Positions 54,551-64,000 of a stretch of 64,000 nucleotides of DNA are shown one piece after another. Each line of letters opens with the position of its first letter. Within the stretch, counting starts at the first letter, position 1. A program made the translations under genes and the position numbers. The DNA is from Okapia johnstoni (Eukaryota; Chordata; Mammalia; Artiodactyla; Giraffidae): the NCBI GenBank assembly GCA_024291935.2, contig CM044312.1, positions 74,853,001 to 74,917,000 of the forward strand. Direction: 5' to 3'. The notes beneath the pieces were generated by a model. The model made no database searches and was not told where the DNA came from. It saw only the letters and a list, made by a program, of their open reading frames with translations.

Positions 54551-55701
54551 AATTGCTGGTGTTCATCTTTTTCCTTTTATAATTTGTTATTAAGCAGTTT
54601 CCATTATCTGACAAAATATAATCCAAGAACTTTCTTCTTGAGGTATAGATAAAAAAGTAGATAAAGCACACATTTTAAATATGAACTGCAATTATAAAAT
54701 GAGCACAAAGGTGCTGAGATACAAAGCACAGGAATTTGATAATGTCAAATGAGCAACTTAGTAAAACAACATTGCCTATATACAACTTAAAAATGCAGAT
54801 GATTAATAATCTCTTCTCCTTTATAAAACTTCCAAGTCTTCTTTTGTGACATTTGATTAAAATAAATTATTTTTTTCTTCACAATATTCTTTCTTTCCAA
54901 AATTCTTGACTATTATCACATCTGTTTCAAATAATTGCCATCAGCATTCTATTCGCTTTATTCAATGGTCACTTTTAGGATATTGTCATTTGAAAAGTTA
55001 GGATAATTATGTAACATACTTAAGTCCATGGATCAATCTTGGAACCCATTGGAGCTAATACTTAACATTTGTGTCACTGTCTGTAATTTACAAAACACAC
55101 TCAGAATAATAACATCTTGGAATCTGCAGCAAGCCTTGGGAGGAGAGATGATGCATCACAGTACTCTTCCAGCAATACTGTTACGGAAAGAGCTGGAAGC
55201 CTCTAGCAAGACATATAATGCCCAAACAACAGTTACCATAAACTTTCTTTCCACCTATCCTCAGTCTTTTCTCTCTAAACATCTTTGGGCCTCACAATCA
55301 CTCTTTCCTCTTCAATTAACATGTTTACTACAACTAACTGGAAAATTTCTACCAATATCTAATGTCCCTAATGTCTCCTCATATTTTTCCTCATCTCTAC
55401 CTTCCTTCATGCTCTGGGCAAACTCATTCCTGTTTGTTCCCACAGCATTTTGTAACTTCTGTTACACCATCCACAAATGGTAATACTGTTTTATATTTTT
55501 TGTTTCTTCCTCTCCCTCCCTCCTTCCCCACTCCCCCCTTAACCTCGCCTGGCCAAGAATTCAGCACCTAGGACTACTCCTGATATGTGCTGGGTGCTTA
55601 AGTGACAGTTGGCAGCAAGTATGAATAACTGAACTGATTATAAAAGTTTGGAGCACTGTAGGTTAGGGCAGAGACAGTTCATGTGGACCTGTCTGTAGTA
55701 C
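54551..55701. other. Unassigned sequence
   Basis: No gene or clear repeat. A 151-codon open frame at 55028-55483 is rich in S, L, F and T from pyrimidine-rich DNA and resembles no family I know. Confidence 0.45.
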
Positions 55702-55914
55702 TGTGTGTGCTTAGTCGCTCAGTCCTGTCTGACTCTTTGCGACTCCATGGACTATAGCCTGCCAGGCTCCTCTGTCCATGGAGATTCTCCAGGACAACCC
55801 ACTGGAGTGGGTTGCCATGCCCTCCTCCAGGGGATCTTCCCAACCCAGGGATCAAACCCAGGTCTCCCACATTGCAGGCAGATTCTTTACTGACTGAGCC
55901 ACCAGGGAAGCCCT
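55702..55914 (-). mobile_element. Bov-tA SINE, antisense
   Basis: From 'tgtgtgcttagtcgctcagt' to 'gagccaccagggaagccc', full length and well preserved. Confidence 0.95.
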
Positions 55915-56152
55915 AAGTGTACAGATTCTGGGGAAGATAGAAAAGAAATTGGAGTAGGCTCACCAATAAACTTATTAGGATTCCATCTTTAGGAGTTTGT
56001 TTGAAAAGTCCTAAGAACTTAATTATCATTAAGTCCTTTTCATTTTATCTGAAATTCCATTGTGTTCACTTGTTCTACAGGGCATTTAAACATACCTTAT
56101 AATTTGAAACATTTTGTATGAATATAATAAACATAAAATATTTTATTCCCCT

Positions 56153-56366
56153 GAAAGTAAAAGTGAAGTTGCTCAGTTGTGTCCAACTCTTTGCGACCCC
56201 ATGGACTGTAGCCTACCAGGCTCCTCCATCTATGGGATTTTCCAGGCAGGAATACTGGAGTGGGTTGCCATTTCCTTCTCCAGGAGATCTTCCCAACCCA
56301 GGGATTGAAGCTGGAACTCCTGCATTGTAGGCAGACGCTTTACCGCCTGAGCCACCAGGGAAGTCC
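56153..56366 (-). mobile_element. Bov-tA SINE, antisense, exact TSD
   Basis: From the 'aaagtgaagttgctcagttg' tail to 'gagccaccagggaagtcc'. An exact 11-bp target-site duplication TTTATTCCCCT lies at 56142-56152 and 56367-56377. Confidence 0.96.
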
Positions 56367-56377
56367 TTTATTCCCCT

Positions 56378-57285
56378 ATAAAAGGAAGTTTAGTTTTTAT
56401 CACTACTTTTAATTTTTGATGAAGAAATAGTTGTTTACACTGCACTTACTTTTGTGCAACAGAACATTTAAAAAGTGGAGGAATATTTTATAATACTCTG
56501 GAAAATTTATCTTACCTTAGACTATTACTGTCAAATGTAACAAAGTAAATCTATCTCATATATTTGTTCTATGGAGAAAAATTCTAACAAAAAGTCCACA
56601 ATACCTTTTCAGAAATTCCAAGAGTCTTATGTATTTTGGAACTTAGCATGGCTTGGATTTCTGAAAGGTAAAATATTGATAATACTCAGTATCGCTTAAA
56701 TCCTCAGTGGGGTTTGAAGCAGCACTCCATGATCAAGTGTATTAATATTTGTGCAATGAATCATATATTGAAAATAAATAATATAAATAAAAACTAAACA
56801 GACTTTATATCCTTTATTTTTTTTCCTGACAAAGTTTACAGCTGCATGATCTATGGAAAAGATTTCAACTTTCAGAACTGTTTTAAATTTTATGACCACG
56901 GATAAGAAATTATAAAATTGAACTGTTTAAGCTTATATTATAGACTGTTTATGTGAAAGTCAAAACAAACAACAGTGAAACATAATTCCTGAGTTTATAT
57001 ACATCAAGCTTAATATCTTAAAATCTCTAACTAGGTACCATATTGAACTGTCATAGTTTCTAAATTTAAACTTGAATGAATAAGCTTGCATGCATAAAAA
57101 GTTTCTATTTGTCAATGCTCATAGAACATTCACATATATTGATCCTACATTGACCTGCAGATGGTAGCCAGATATTCATCAATGTATTACAAGGCCTACA
57201 AGCTGTAGAGAATGTTTATTGATCATGTTTGACATTAAACAAGAAACTACAAAAAGAAACCCTAAAAAAAAAATAACTCCTATCC
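56378..57285. other. Unassigned sequence
   Basis: No gene or repeat recognised. Confidence 0.45.
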
Positions 57286-57292
57286 TCTTAAT

Positions 57293-57960
57293 CAGTTCAG
57301 TTTAGTTCAGTTGCTCAGTTGTGTCTCTTTGCGATCCCATGGACTGCAGCATGCCAGGCTTCCCTGTCCATCAGCAACTCCCAGAGCTTACTCAAACTCA
57401 TGTCAATCGAGTCAGTGATGCCCTCCAACCATCTCATCCTCTGTCATCCTCTTCTCCTCCCATCTTCAATCTTTCCCAGCATCAGAGTCTTTTCCAAGGA
57501 GTCAGTTCTTTGCATCAGGTGGACAAAGTATTGGAGTTTCAGCATCAGCATCAGACTTTCCAATGAATATTCAGGACTGATTTCCTTTAGGATGGACTGG
57601 TTGGATCTCCTTGCAGTCCAAGGGACTCTCAAGAATCTTCTCCAAAACCACAGTTCAAAAGCATCAATTCTTCGGTGCTCAGCTTTCTTTATAGTCCAAC
57701 TCTCACATCCATACATGACTACTGGAAAAACCATAGCTTTGACTAGACGGACCTTTGATGGCAAAGTAATGTCTCTGCTTTTCAATGTGCTGTCTAGGTT
57801 GGTCATAACTTTTCTTCCAAGGAGCAAGTGTCTTTTAATTTCATGGCTGCAGTCACCATCTGCAGTGATTTTGGAACCCCTTAAAATAAAGTCTGTCACT
57901 GTTTCCATTATTTCCCCATCTATTTGGCATGAAATGATGGAACCAGATGCCATTATCTTA
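57293..57960 (-). mobile_element. BovB LINE 3' part, 0.67 kb, antisense
   Basis: The tail 'cagttcagtttagttcag' is at the left and the ORF2 region around the 'ASGSIISCQIDGE' block is at the right end. The 7-bp word TCTTAAT at 57286-57292 and 57956-57962 is a possible target-site duplication sharing bases with the element. It is the only BovB right of 35 kb. Confidence 0.94.
57444..57953 (-). pseudogene. BovB ORF2 C-terminal remnant, open 169-codon frame
   Basis: A continuous minus-strand frame downstream of the reverse transcriptase core: SIISCQIDGEIMETVTDFIL, LLGRKVMTNLDSTLKSRDIT, then [20 protein letters not shown] and [18 protein letters not shown]. It lacks the catalytic YADD region because the element is 5'-truncated. 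It keeps reading until near the BovB C-terminus. It has no promoter, endonuclease or catalytic core, so it is not a functional gene. Confidence 0.9.
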
Positions 57961-57962
57961 AT

Positions 57963-58139
57963 ATTATTATTATAAAAATATTTCCCTAATAATTCTATGC
58001 CAAAAAGGAAATAACACCAAAAAATTATAAATTTCCTATAAAAATGATATGAGTCTCTGAATATAGGAAACTACCAGGTATAGTAATACAGTAAAAGCAG
58101 AGCTTGACAGAAAAGATATAGCATAAAAGTCACTGATCC
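57963..58139. other. Unassigned AT-rich sequence
   Basis: Nothing recognised. Confidence 0.4.
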
Positions 58140-59021
58140 AATGAAGAAAATGTTAGATAAATGAATTGAAACATTATACCTAAAAAGAAAAATTAATAAA
58201 AACAAAAGTTAAAATAAGCTAAGGGTATAATCAGTAAAGATAAGAAATTAGATAATCTATAGCAAATAATCTGGGAAATATCTTTATTCATGAACAGTAA
58301 AATTATTTACAAATCTAGCTAAGAATAAAAGGAAGCAAATATACAAAATAAGGAAGAAAATGGGATATAAATGTACAGTGGGAACTAACTATGAGTTATT
58401 ATTTTTCCAAGCCCTCTAAAAACATATTAGTAAATGAAAGGATAATTCTCTAGAAAAATACTAATAAAACTGACTACAGAAGAGATAGAAATTCAGACCA
58501 ACTTTTACAAAAGAAACTGAGAACATAATCAAATAATTCCAATTCTCTCAAAATATCAAACATTGAATTCTATAAAATACTTAAGGAAAAAACTTGATAG
58601 ACTGTTTAAATCATTTCAAAGCATAAACAAAGGAAAACTTCCCAATTCTTATAAAGGCACAGACATAGCTTTAATACATGAAACATTACAAAAAGAGAAT
58701 AAAGCTAGAGAATAATTTTAATTTTATCTATTAATGAAAAACTGAAAACCTAAGTAAAATACTAGGAAAAATAATACAATCAACTGAGCTAATGTTACAA
58801 AAGTGAATTTGCTTCACCACAAGAGAAAAATCATAGAATCTTCTCCACTGATATGCAAAGGTATCTGAACATTTATTGTGCATCCTTAATAACAAATAAA
58901 CAGGTAATTTCTTAATATACCACAACAAATATTTAATGATCAACATTGGAAAAAGTTGCCCTAAAATGAGCTTCAGGAGAAGAATGTCTATCATAACCTC
59001 ATTTAAAATTGTGAGGGCTAT
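58140..59021 (+). mobile_element. Old L1M LINE (ORF2), sense, host of a younger L1
   Basis: Diverged L1 ORF2 upstream of the reverse transcriptase YADD region, with 'aaaatactaggaaaaataat' and 'catttaaaattgtgagggct' blocks. It continues after the younger L1 at 61243-61310 ('actggcaggctttactagaa'). No open frame remains. Confidence 0.65.
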
Positions 59022-59029
59022 CCTAAAGT

Positions 59030-60793
59030 CAGGAACAAGGCAAGGATGCCCACTTTCACCACTACTATTCAACATAGTTTTGGAAGTTTTGGCCACAGCA
59101 AACAGAGCGGAAAAAGACATAAAAGGAATACAGATAGGAAAAGAAGAAGTAAAACTCTCACTGTTTGCAGATGACATGATCCTCTACATTGAAAACCCTA
59201 AAGATTCTACCAGAAAATTACTAGAGCTAATCAATGAATATAGTAAAGTTGCAGGATATAAAATTAACACACAGAAATCCCTAGCATTACTATACTCCAA
59301 TAATGAGAAAACAGAAAGAGAAATTAAGGAAACAATACCATTCACTATTGCAACAAAAAGAATAAAATACTTAGGAATATATCTACCTAAAGAAACAAAA
59401 GACTTATATATAGAAAACTAAAACACTGATGAAAGAAATCAAAGAGGACACAAACAGATGGAGAAATATACCGTGTTCATGGATTGGAAGAATTAATATA
59501 GTGAAAATGAGCATACTACCCAAAGCAATCTATAGATTCAATGCAATCCCTATCAAGCTACCAATGGTATTTTTCACAGAACTAGAACAAATCATTTCAC
59601 AATTTGTCTGTAAATATAAGAAACCTTGAATAGCCAAAGCAATCTTGAGAAAAAAGAATGGAACTGAAGGAATCAACCTGCCTGACTTCAAGCTCTACTA
59701 CAAAGCCACAGTCATCAAGACAGTATGGTACTGGCACAAAGATAGAAATATAGATCAATGGAACAAAATAGAAAGCCCAGAGATAAACCCACGCACCTAT
59801 GGACACCTTATCTTCGACAAAGGAGGCAAGAGTATACAATGGAGAAAAGACAATCTCTTTAACAAGTGGTGCTGGGAAAACTGGTCAACCACTTGTAAAA
59901 GAATGAAACTAGAACACTTCCTAACACCATACACAAAAATAAACTCAAAATGGATTAAAGATCTAAACGCAAGACCAGAAACCATAAAACTCCTAGAGGA
60001 AAACATAGGCAAAACACTCTCCGACATAAATCACAGCAGGATCCTCCATGACCCACCTCCTAGAATATTGGAAATAAAAGCAAAAATAAACAAATGGGAC
60101 CTAATTAAAATTAAAAGCTTTTGCACAACAAAGGAAACTAGGAGCAAGGTGAAAAGACAGCCTTCAGAATGGGAGAAAATAATAGCAAACAAAGCAACAG
60201 ACAAACAATTAATCTCAAAAATATACAAGCAACTCCTGCAGCTGAATTCCAGAAAAATAAACGACCCAATCAAAAAATGGGCCAAAGAACTAAACAGACA
60301 TTTCTCCAAAGAAGACATACAGATGGCTAACAAACACATGAAAAGATGCTCAACATCACTCATTATTAGAGAAACGCAAATCAAAACCACAATGAGGTAC
60401 CATTTCACACCAGTCAGAATGGCTGCTATCCAAAAGTCTACAAGCAATAAATGCTGGCGAGGGTGTGGAGAAAAGGAAACTCTCTTACACTGTTGGTGGG
60501 AATGCAAACTAGTACAGCCACTATGGAGAACAGTGTGGAGATTCCTTAAAAAACTGGGAATAGAACTGCCATATGACCCAGCAATCCCACTGCTAGGCAT
60601 ACACACCGAGGAAACCAGAATTGAAAGAGATGCGTGTACCCCAATGTTCATCGCAGCACTGTTTACAATAGCCAGGACATGGAAGCAACCTAGATGTCCA
60701 TCGGCAGACGAATGGATAAGGAAGCAGTGGTACATATACACAATGGAATATTACTCAGCCATTAAAAAAATACATTTGAATCGGTTCTATTGA
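59030..60793 (+). pseudogene. L1 ORF2 C-terminal remnant
   Basis: Family role: L1 ORF2 is the endonuclease/reverse transcriptase for L1 mobility. Here the reverse transcriptase starts at [20 protein letters not shown], with the catalytic FADD near 59165, and [19 protein letters not shown] ends at a stop at 59421, where two bases are missing relative to related L1 copies. The next frame (59429-59629) has [20 protein letters not shown] and ends at a TGA that looks like a CpG-derived change of arginine CGA. The third segment (59645-60793) is open for 382 codons: [20 protein letters not shown], the cysteine-rich [20 protein letters not shown], and MEYYSAIKK before the stop. The 5' half including the endonuclease is absent, so it is not functional. 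Confidence 0.93.
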
Positions 60794-61098
60794 GATGGAT
60801 GAAACTGGAGCCCATTATACAGATTGAAGTAAGCCAGAAAGAAAAACACCAATACAGTATACTAATGCATATATATGGAATTTGAAAGATGGTAACGATA
60901 ACCCTATATGCGAGACAGAATAAGAGACACAGATGCATAGCACAGTCTTATGGACTCTGAGGGAGAAGGTGAGGGTGGGACGTTCTGGGACAATAGCATT
61001 GAAGCATGTATATTATCATATGTGAAACAGAATGCCATTCCATGTTCAATGCATGAGACAAATGCTCAGGGCTGGGGCAATGGGATGACCCAGAGGGA

Positions 61099-61138
61099 TG
61101 GGATGGGGAGGGAGGTGGGAGGGGGGTTCAGGATGGGG
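61099..61138 (+). repeat. G-rich tract with G-quadruplex pattern in the L1 3' UTR
   Basis: At least four runs of three or more G separated by 1-7 bases. Known of the family: L1 3' UTRs in mammals often carry such a polypurine tract. In this window it is the strongest G-run cluster I see. Confidence 0.85.
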
Positions 61139-61242
61139 AACACATGTAAACCCATGGCTGATTCATGTCAATGTATGGCAAAAACTACTACAACATTGTA
61201 GAGTAATTAGCCCCCAACTAAAATAAATAAATTTATTAAAAA

Positions 61243-61310
61243 AAAATTGTGAGGGCTATACTGGCAGGCTTTACTAGAAAAGATGAAATAAAATTAGAAG
61301 ATTTCTACTT
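61243..61310 (+). mobile_element. Old L1M LINE, right part of the split host
   Basis: It continues the L1M of 58140-59021 after the young L1 and its duplicated target: 'actggcaggctttactagaa' and 'aagatgaaataaaattagaa'. Confidence 0.6.
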
Positions 61311-61329
61311 CTAACCAAGAAATATAATG

Positions 61330-61900
61330 AAAAATTGACCCTTGCTCTCTTGTGGAAGACATACTCTAGGATCATCCCCAATGAGTCATATCTTTGTATA
61401 CTTTCCTTCACTCGAATGCAGGCTTGAGATGTAATCTGCTTCTAGTCAAGAGAATATGACAAAGGTGAAGAGATTCTGTAGACAGAACAAAAGTCCCAAG
61501 TCAGCTGATTCAAAGCTAATCCAAAAGGATACTGTCCTGACTGGGCCTGACTCTAAAAAGCTGCCCTAGACATAGTTACCATGTTCTAAGGGGCGCAAGG
61601 AAATACAGGTGGCTTCTGACTACTGTGATAGGCCCCTGGGTAAGAGTTGACAAGAAAACGGAGACCTCAGACCTACAGCCACAAGGAGCTTGAGTTCTGT
61701 TAACAGTCACAAGAGCTTAGAAGATGACTCCAAGGTCCAGGAAAAAGTTTAGTTCCACCAACACTCTGATTTCAGGCTTGAGACCTGACGTGAGGACCCA
61801 GTTATGCCATGCCTGGACTTCTGACGTATGGAAACTGTAAGATAAGTGTGTGTGTGTTGTTTTAAGCCACTTAGTTTGTGGCAATTTAATACACATGTAA
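61330..61900 (+). mobile_element. Old mammalian LTR (MaLR/ERVL-like), sense
   Basis: Blocks in order: 'tcctgactgggcctgactct', 'gacaagaaaacggagacctc', 'ctgatttcaggcttgagacc' and 'tgttttaagccacttagttt'. These match an old LTR of the MLT/MaLR kind up to its 3' end. No retroviral coding sequence is recognised. The exact subfamily is uncertain. Confidence 0.65.
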
Positions 61901-61929
61901 GAAACGAATAAACAGAAACTTCCATTAAA

Positions 61930-62270
61930 TAGAGTTGGAAGACCAGAAAGGGGAGCTCTCAAGCTCTGCGACAATAGCAGAGCCCAACAGGAAGAAGACT
62001 GCTCTTCTTTCCTGGTAAGGACTCTGCTAAGGAAAAGTCCTAGGCTCTTTGTTTACTTAGCCCTCCCAAATTTCTTTTCTGCTCACTGAAAGAGTTCTCC
62101 TTCCCTTACCAAGGAGGGACTTGTACATGGCTCACCCACGGTTGCAGACCCCAAATTGCAATTCTCTGCTGATCCCAAATAAATCCATCTTTGCTAGAGA
62201 AGTATCTAACATTCTATTTATTTCAGGTCAATGCACAGCGGTGGGAACTAATAGACAGGGAACAATAGTT
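61930..62270 (+). mobile_element. Possible second LTR fragment with AATAAA signal
   Basis: 'ctcacccacggttgcagacc', 'cccaaataaatccatctttg' and 'ttatttcaggtcaatgcaca' look like the R-U5 end of an endogenous retrovirus LTR, including a polyadenylation signal. Family not identified. Confidence 0.45.
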
Positions 62271-62864
62271 TTCGGACACTAGATAACAGGCAACCCAAAG
62301 GAATCTGGTATCTATAATAAGGAATAAAGTGAGCTATCTGATTTGACCAGCTTTCTGCCTGGAGTCAGTGTCTCAGCTGCATTGCAGGGAGGAAAACTCT
62401 ACACATATGTCTGTGGTTTCACTGGGTTACGGAGGTAGAGATCAGAGTTTAGAAAGGCCCATACAGCTAGATTTTATGAATGACAGTACTAGAAGAAAAT
62501 TATAGCATGGATTAAGAGGGTACTCTGGAGATTTACAGAGAGGTCTTTTTTGAATTTTTGCCCAAGTATGAATCTGTTCATATATACCTAGTCTGTGTCC
62601 CACAGTGGAAAGACTTTGTAATACACAGGACTCAGGTAGAGCCCTCCACAGGGTATCACCCCAGTAGAGAGGCCAAATTATCCCTGGAACAATGGTTATT
62701 CTGAACCTTCCCTGATAAAGCCTTAAAAAGAGCCTCAAAAAGGTTTTTACTGGTTTTTATTAATGTAACTGCTTCCCAAAACAAAACGCAAAATGATTTT
62801 AAGGAACACAACCTAAGTCAGTAATCAATAACGACGATAACAACAAAATCTACAACATCAACAA
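62271..62864. other. Unassigned sequence
   Basis: No gene or repeat recognised with confidence. 62700-62864 may be the upstream part of the L1M/HAL1 that follows. Confidence 0.4.
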
Positions 62865-63215
62865 CACAATATCTGGTATCCAGTAAAAGAAAATTACCAG
62901 GTAGGTAAAAGAAGAAAACGTAAAATATATTCCATAATTAGGAGAAAAAAACATCAGTAATAGAAACCAACTATGAAATAACAGAGATGGTAGATCTGGC
63001 ACACAGACAGGCAGGCACTGAAACAGTGGTTGTACATATGCTGTGTTCGTTCAAGAAAGCAGAGGAAAACACGAGCACAATGAGTGAAATGAAAGATATT
63101 TTAAGACACAATGCAATTTCTATAAATAAAAAATATGGTCATTGAAATGAAAAATATACTGAATTACGCAGTGCAGGAAAACATATCAGTGAAATTGAAG
63201 AAACAGCAACTGTTT
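62865..63215 (+). mobile_element. L1M/HAL1 ORF1 remnant, sense
   Basis: 'aaccaactatgaaataacag', 'atggtagatctggcacacag', 'cgttcaagaaagcagaggaa', 'tgagtgaaatgaaagatatt' and 'aaatgaaaaatatactgaat' follow the ORF1 coding region of old L1M/HAL1 elements. Stops are scattered through it. Confidence 0.7.
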
Positions 63216-64000
63216 AACACTAAGCACATGAGGAACTTGGTTCCTTGTAAAAAAAATCCATGTAATTTTTCAGGTCTGACCACAGGCCATTATGGAGACA
63301 AGCCACACTGGGAAAACTGTCCTTCCCACACCTGACTTGGGCATATTCGTTTCTGAACAGAGTTGAGGTCAAGGACTCAACTGGCTGGCCATGCTGTTTG
63401 CATATTTCCATTCCTAGTCCAGGTACTTTCATTCTTAGATATCTTTACCTGGGGCCTTGGGCAGAGGTCTTCAAGTATTTCTGCTCAGTCCCCCTTTCAG
63501 GTCAGGGGAGAGATTGGGCCTTAAGGACAGAAGAAAACATTGAAGACATTTCACCCTCTACTCCAGTACACCATCCTTCTTCACCTCTAGCCCTTCCGCC
63601 TTGCCTTCTTTTCTACCCCAGTGAACACGAAACTGCCTAGGCCTTTTGCTGTGTGTGTTGCATGGGGAGGCGGGGGTGTAGGTCAACGGTGAGAAGACAC
63701 CACAAGTCTGCACTGATCCAATCTACTTTAACCTCCAAGAGGTGTATTCTATGGGAGATAATGAACAGAAGCGGAAGCTTTCTCTGGTTTATCCTCTTGC
63801 TTACACCATCACAGTAAGTGTTGAAGGCTTAACTCTTATTTTGGGCTAGTTGCTTTCACGAGCTACTCCAACACTTATAGCTAAGATCAGCTCCCTTCCA
63901 GTTCAGCAGAGTTCCTAACAGCAGAGAAATAAAAAAGACTGAAAAATAATGAAAAATATCTATGATCTATGAAAAAACATCGTACAGTTTAACATCATAT
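63216..64000. other. Unassigned sequence at the right edge
   Basis: No gene or repeat recognised. It is somewhat richer in G and C than the left neighbours. Short open frames exist but resemble nothing I know. Confidence 0.45.

Larger units (their letters stand above)
59022..61242 (+). mobile_element. Ruminant L1 LINE, 5'-truncated, 2.2 kb, exact 17-bp TSD
   Basis: The element starts inside the ORF2 reverse transcriptase ('gtcaggaacaaggcaaggat') and ends in a ruminant-type 3' UTR with 'catggctgattcatgtcaat', 'aattagcccccaactaaaat' and a poly(A) tail. The exact 17-bp target-site duplication AAAATTGTGAGGGCTAT is at 59005-59021 and 61243-61259. The low damage to ORF2 makes this the youngest L1 in the window. 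The 3' UTR has a G-rich tract at 61099-61138. Confidence 0.96.

Noticed and set aside
55028..55483. 151-codon open frame on the plus strand
   Set aside because: Pyrimidine-rich DNA gives a serine/leucine/phenylalanine-rich product with no family resemblance, no splice sites I trust and no supporting context. Best seen as chance.
60031..60741. 236-codon open frame on the minus strand
   Set aside because: It is the complement of the long L1 ORF2 frame at 59645-60793 and has no independent support.
63220..63432. Open frames near the right edge that looked faintly like a retroviral zinc-knuckle region
   Set aside because: The needed cysteine/histidine spacing is absent and no neighbouring retroviral sequence was recognised.

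Overview
This window is nuclear DNA from a pecoran ruminant (cattle, buffalo, sheep, goat or deer group). The evidence is the dense mix of Bov-tA and Bov-A2 SINEs, BovB (RTE-type) LINEs, cetartiodactyl CHR-type SINEs and a fairly young ruminant L1, laid over older mammalian repeats (MIR, L2, L1M, MLT1-type LTRs, one Tigger-like DNA transposon). I cannot tell the species. I found no host protein-coding exon, tRNA, rRNA or known ncRNA gene. Every open frame I can identify is a broken retrotransposon frame; the rest look like chance frames. The window reads as intergenic or deep intronic sequence. No bacterial-type features (operons, CRISPR, phage) are present.

Layout. 1-2.2 kb: an L2 remnant, then a MIR invaded by SINEs with clear target-site duplications (TSDs). 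3.5-5.7 kb: BovB fragments, one nested in an opposite-strand BovB, and an MLT1 LTR split by a SINE. 5.7-12 kb: old MIR/L2 pieces, a Tigger-like element and a (CA)n microsatellite. 12-22 kb: the densest block, with an L1, a 1.4-kb BovB, two L1M pieces in opposite orientation, and a rearranged BovB whose 5' half lies inverted upstream of the rest. 22-35 kb: L2 remnants, five more BovB segments, a 5'-inverted L1, and two diverged copies of a repeat I do not recognise. 35-48 kb: SINEs, a CHR SINE carrying a chimeric insert, a second SINE-split MLT1, and L1 3' ends. 48.2-52.5 kb: the longest stretch with no repeat I recognise. 52-58 kb: scattered SINEs and one BovB. 58-61.3 kb: a 2.2-kb L1 inserted in an old L1M with a 17-bp TSD. 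61.3-64 kb: old LTR sequence and an L1M/HAL1 ORF1 remnant.

The elements do not work together as a system. They are layers of retrotransposition: BovB supplied the reverse transcriptase in trans for the Bov SINEs, and L1 was a separate lineage. BovB segments sum to roughly 9.4 kb by my boundaries, almost all left of 35 kb. None of the reverse transcriptase frames is intact. I did not find a previously undescribed functional system. The best leads are the unrecognised repeat pair near 31-32 kb, the chimeric SINE insert at 37.1 kb and the mosaic BovB at 18.8-22.0 kb. Boundaries come from reading by eye against remembered consensus sequences, so ends of old repeats may be off by tens of bases.
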